From Haplosporangium gracile (lineage: Eukaryota > Mortierellomycota > Mortierellomycetes > Mortierellales > Mortierellaceae), in NCBI GenBank assembly GCA_015499985.1, contig JAAAUF010000089.1, positions 1 through 45,172 of the forward strand: a stretch of 45,172 nt of DNA, read 5' to 3'. Made by a program: the position numbers and the translations under genes. The notes below the pieces were generated by a model. The model was given only the letters and a program-made list of their open reading frames with translations. It was not told the origin of the DNA and ran no database searches. Of the stretch, positions 43,270-45,172 are shown piece by piece (positions within the stretch are counted from its first letter, which is position 1; each line of letters begins with the position of its first letter).

Positions 43270-45172
43270 CTATGAGCTGCCGCGGTTGCTGGCAGTATTA
43301 CTACTCTTGGCATTAGCATGTTTGGTCGATTCGCCCAAGGAATCAGACTGAGGCGACGCCGAAGATGGCGACACCGCTCCCTGTCCGCCGCCGCTACCGG
43401 GGGACCCAGCAGGCGGGGGTGTACCAGCTCCTGAACCAGCTGTATAAGATCTCGAAGTATAGTTGCTGGTTGTGGTGTTGCCAGTGTTATTACTCTTGAT
43501 CGTCGAGTTGCGTTGGCTCGTCGTCGTCGTCGTCGACGACGACGGCTGCTGTTGTGAGGTCGACTGTTGCTGTTGTTGCATGATATCGAGTTGACTCTGA
43601 CGATCGCGCGTCCTACGACGCGATGTACCCTGCACATGGCTCCCGTGGGTCCCACCAGTACGCGACCCAGTCTCCTGCTCCAGCGACTCTGCTGGCGCAA
43701 ACGAGCCATCCTGTTGCTGGTACGACCGCGCCGACGATGTAGACGTAACATTGTACGCCTCCCCGCCATTCTGTCCTCCCTGCCCTTGCTGTTGCTGCTC
43801 CCGCTCCCTCTGCTCCCGCTGCTGCTGTAAAAGCTGCTGCTGCTCCCGATGGGCAAGATCATAAAGCTGCTGCTGCTGTTGAACCTGCTGCTGCAACTGC
43901 AAATGCTCCTGCTGCTGCTGCTGCTTCCTCAGATTCTTCTGCTGATGCTGTTGCTGATAGTACTGCTGCTGCTGGTTATAATGCGCCATATTGGCATTGT
44001 TGGCATTCGCGTTGGCAGCGCTGGACATCAGGCCGGAAGAACTGCCGCCATAAGTGTTCAACCGAAGCAATGCCTGAACAGCTTGACGACGCGACCGTTC
44101 ATGACGCCCCTGGACTGCTCGGAAGTGCGACAGCAGCTCAGGGAACTTGGGTCCCTCTGGGTGTTGGTTGAGGTTGCTATTGCTGTTGTTGGCATGACTG
44201 TTGATTCCGTAGGATCCTGACGCCAATGAACCGCTCGTCTTAGACCTTGACGTAGGAACCAATCCTGACACCGATATTGAAGATGGCAACGCCCCCTGAT
44301 TTCCACCGCCCGATCTATAATCATAATACACAATAGCCCAAAAACAAGGTTAGATGTGAACCGCTTTTTCGTAATTAAATGCAGCCAAAAGAATTTTCTA
44401 ATATACCCAGATTAGAAGCAGACAATACATACATTTTGGGGACGAGGTGGATAAAGCCCATGGAGCTGACACTGGTCAGGCGATTCCGGAGGGTGGCAAA
44501 CGCAGTGCTCTGCGGTAACAACATCAACAGTCCATATAGACACTTGAACAAATGCGGATATCTCTCCGGTTCCAACAGTTGCAATCGGAGATCTATGAGG
44601 TTTGTTTGTTTGTGCCAAGCATAATTAATGCAGCATGCGTGAGGTATTAGTAAGGGCCTTGTATTGAGCAAAAAATGTTCTCATGAGCAGCAAAACACAA
44701 TAGCTCAGGGAGGAAGTTCAATACAAGGAGCAACTTACAGGTGAACACAGGGGACTCGATGAGCTGGACTAGTTTATCGACTTGGATGAGCAGGTTGACC
44801 GTGATTTCAAAATCGGCACTATAAATACACAACAGCCAAGCGCGCATACATTAGTTTTCACGGGAGAAATATAGAACCACGAGTACATATGAAGGAACCG
44901 ACTTTCCAAAAACACAACAGCCAACAAAAGTACACGCGGGCAAAACTTACAAACTCTGAAGAAGAGCCACGGCGTGTTCATAGTACTGCGCCATGAGACA
45001 CAGTGCAAAAGTCGAGACGGGGTTATGACACCATGACCTGTAGAGAACCGCAAACAGAGCTTGACCATCCTACGATTCATTCATGCGGATAAAAATAATT
45101 TGTGTTAGTCCACCTCTCTTCTCCTCCCTAAGAATAATTTGGGCTGTTGACCGTTAAAAAAAAAAAAAAAAA
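43270..45172 (-). CDS. VAC14: VAC14-like scaffold of the PI(3,5)P2 kinase complex (C-terminal part)
   Basis: VAC14 scaffolds the Fab1/PIKfyve-Fig4 complex on vacuole and endosome membranes. Only the last four coding exons are in the window (45069-44951, 44818-44739, 44592-44433, 44314-43270), about 467 residues. Bases 45073-45172 are intron, and the 5' part lies beyond the right edge. Family motifs are [56 protein letters not shown] and [40 protein letters not shown] is the last conserved helix. After this comes a fungus-specific tail of about 270 residues, rich in Gln (QQQQQ runs), then Ser/Thr/Asn/Gly, which human VAC14 lacks. All four visible acceptors are TAG. Confidence 0.92.
43793..43980 (-). 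repeat. CAG-type triplet tract encoding poly-Q in VAC14
   Basis: An interrupted triplet tract in the final VAC14 exon encodes Gln runs of three to five, separated by Arg, Glu, His, Leu and Tyr. It codes for the Q-rich part of the lineage-specific C-terminal tail. Confidence 0.8.

Noticed and set aside
45157..45172. Terminal A16 run as a poly(A) tail or gene end
   Set aside because: It falls inside a VAC14 intron on the opposite strand and more likely marks a contig end in a homopolymer.

Overview
The window is nuclear DNA from a fungus, most likely an early-diverging lineage such as Mortierellomycota or another Mucoromycota group. That placement is an inference. It rests on fungal histones (an H2A ending in SQEL), many introns of roughly 90-190 nt, a fungal RXT3, and genes often missing from Dikarya but kept in animals and plants (AARSD1, PSMG3, a SANTA-domain KNL2-like protein, HEI10). 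The right end finishes in an A16 run inside an intron of VAC14, so the window probably ends at a contig edge.

Layout. 0-8 kb is a chromatin block: histone H4 (+), a five-exon SANTA-domain KNL2-like gene (-), and a divergent H2B(-)/H2A(+) pair sharing a 777 bp promoter. 8-16 kb holds RXT3 of the Rpd3L deacetylase complex (+), a class-IV branched-chain aminotransferase (-) and the proteasome-assembly chaperone PSMG3 (+). 16-26.6 kb is a gene-poor island with no intact gene. It contains a badly decayed HSP70 pseudogene, a secreted-protein gene broken by two frame changes, a short relic matching the 3' end of that gene, and a hairpin that could be a MITE. 26.7-33 kb holds the divergent pair AARSD1 (-) and CCC2/ATP7 (+). 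33-41 kb is a run of minus-strand genes: BCKDHB, HEI10 and an arrestin-domain protein with long Gln-rich tracts. 42-45 kb holds an ArsC-family protein (+) and the C-terminal part of VAC14 (-, cut by the window end).

How the genes relate. There is no operon-like system. H4, H2A, H2B, KNL2-like, RXT3 and HEI10 all concern chromatin or chromosome behaviour. BCAT and BCKDHB catalyse the first and second steps of leucine/isoleucine/valine breakdown but lie about 19 kb apart. CCC2 handles copper, VAC14 scaffolds the PI(3,5)P2 kinase complex, and the arrestin is probably a trafficking adaptor.

Most notable observations: a SANTA domain rebuilt across four exons in a fungus; a compact six-cysteine CxCxxC motif inside the CCC2 ATPase; an ATG-less reading frame encoding a presequence-like peptide directly before the ArsC-family start; and a strong TAG bias at splice acceptors. 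All exon models were made by hand from reading frame, GT/AG sites and remembered family conservation. No alignment or search was run.
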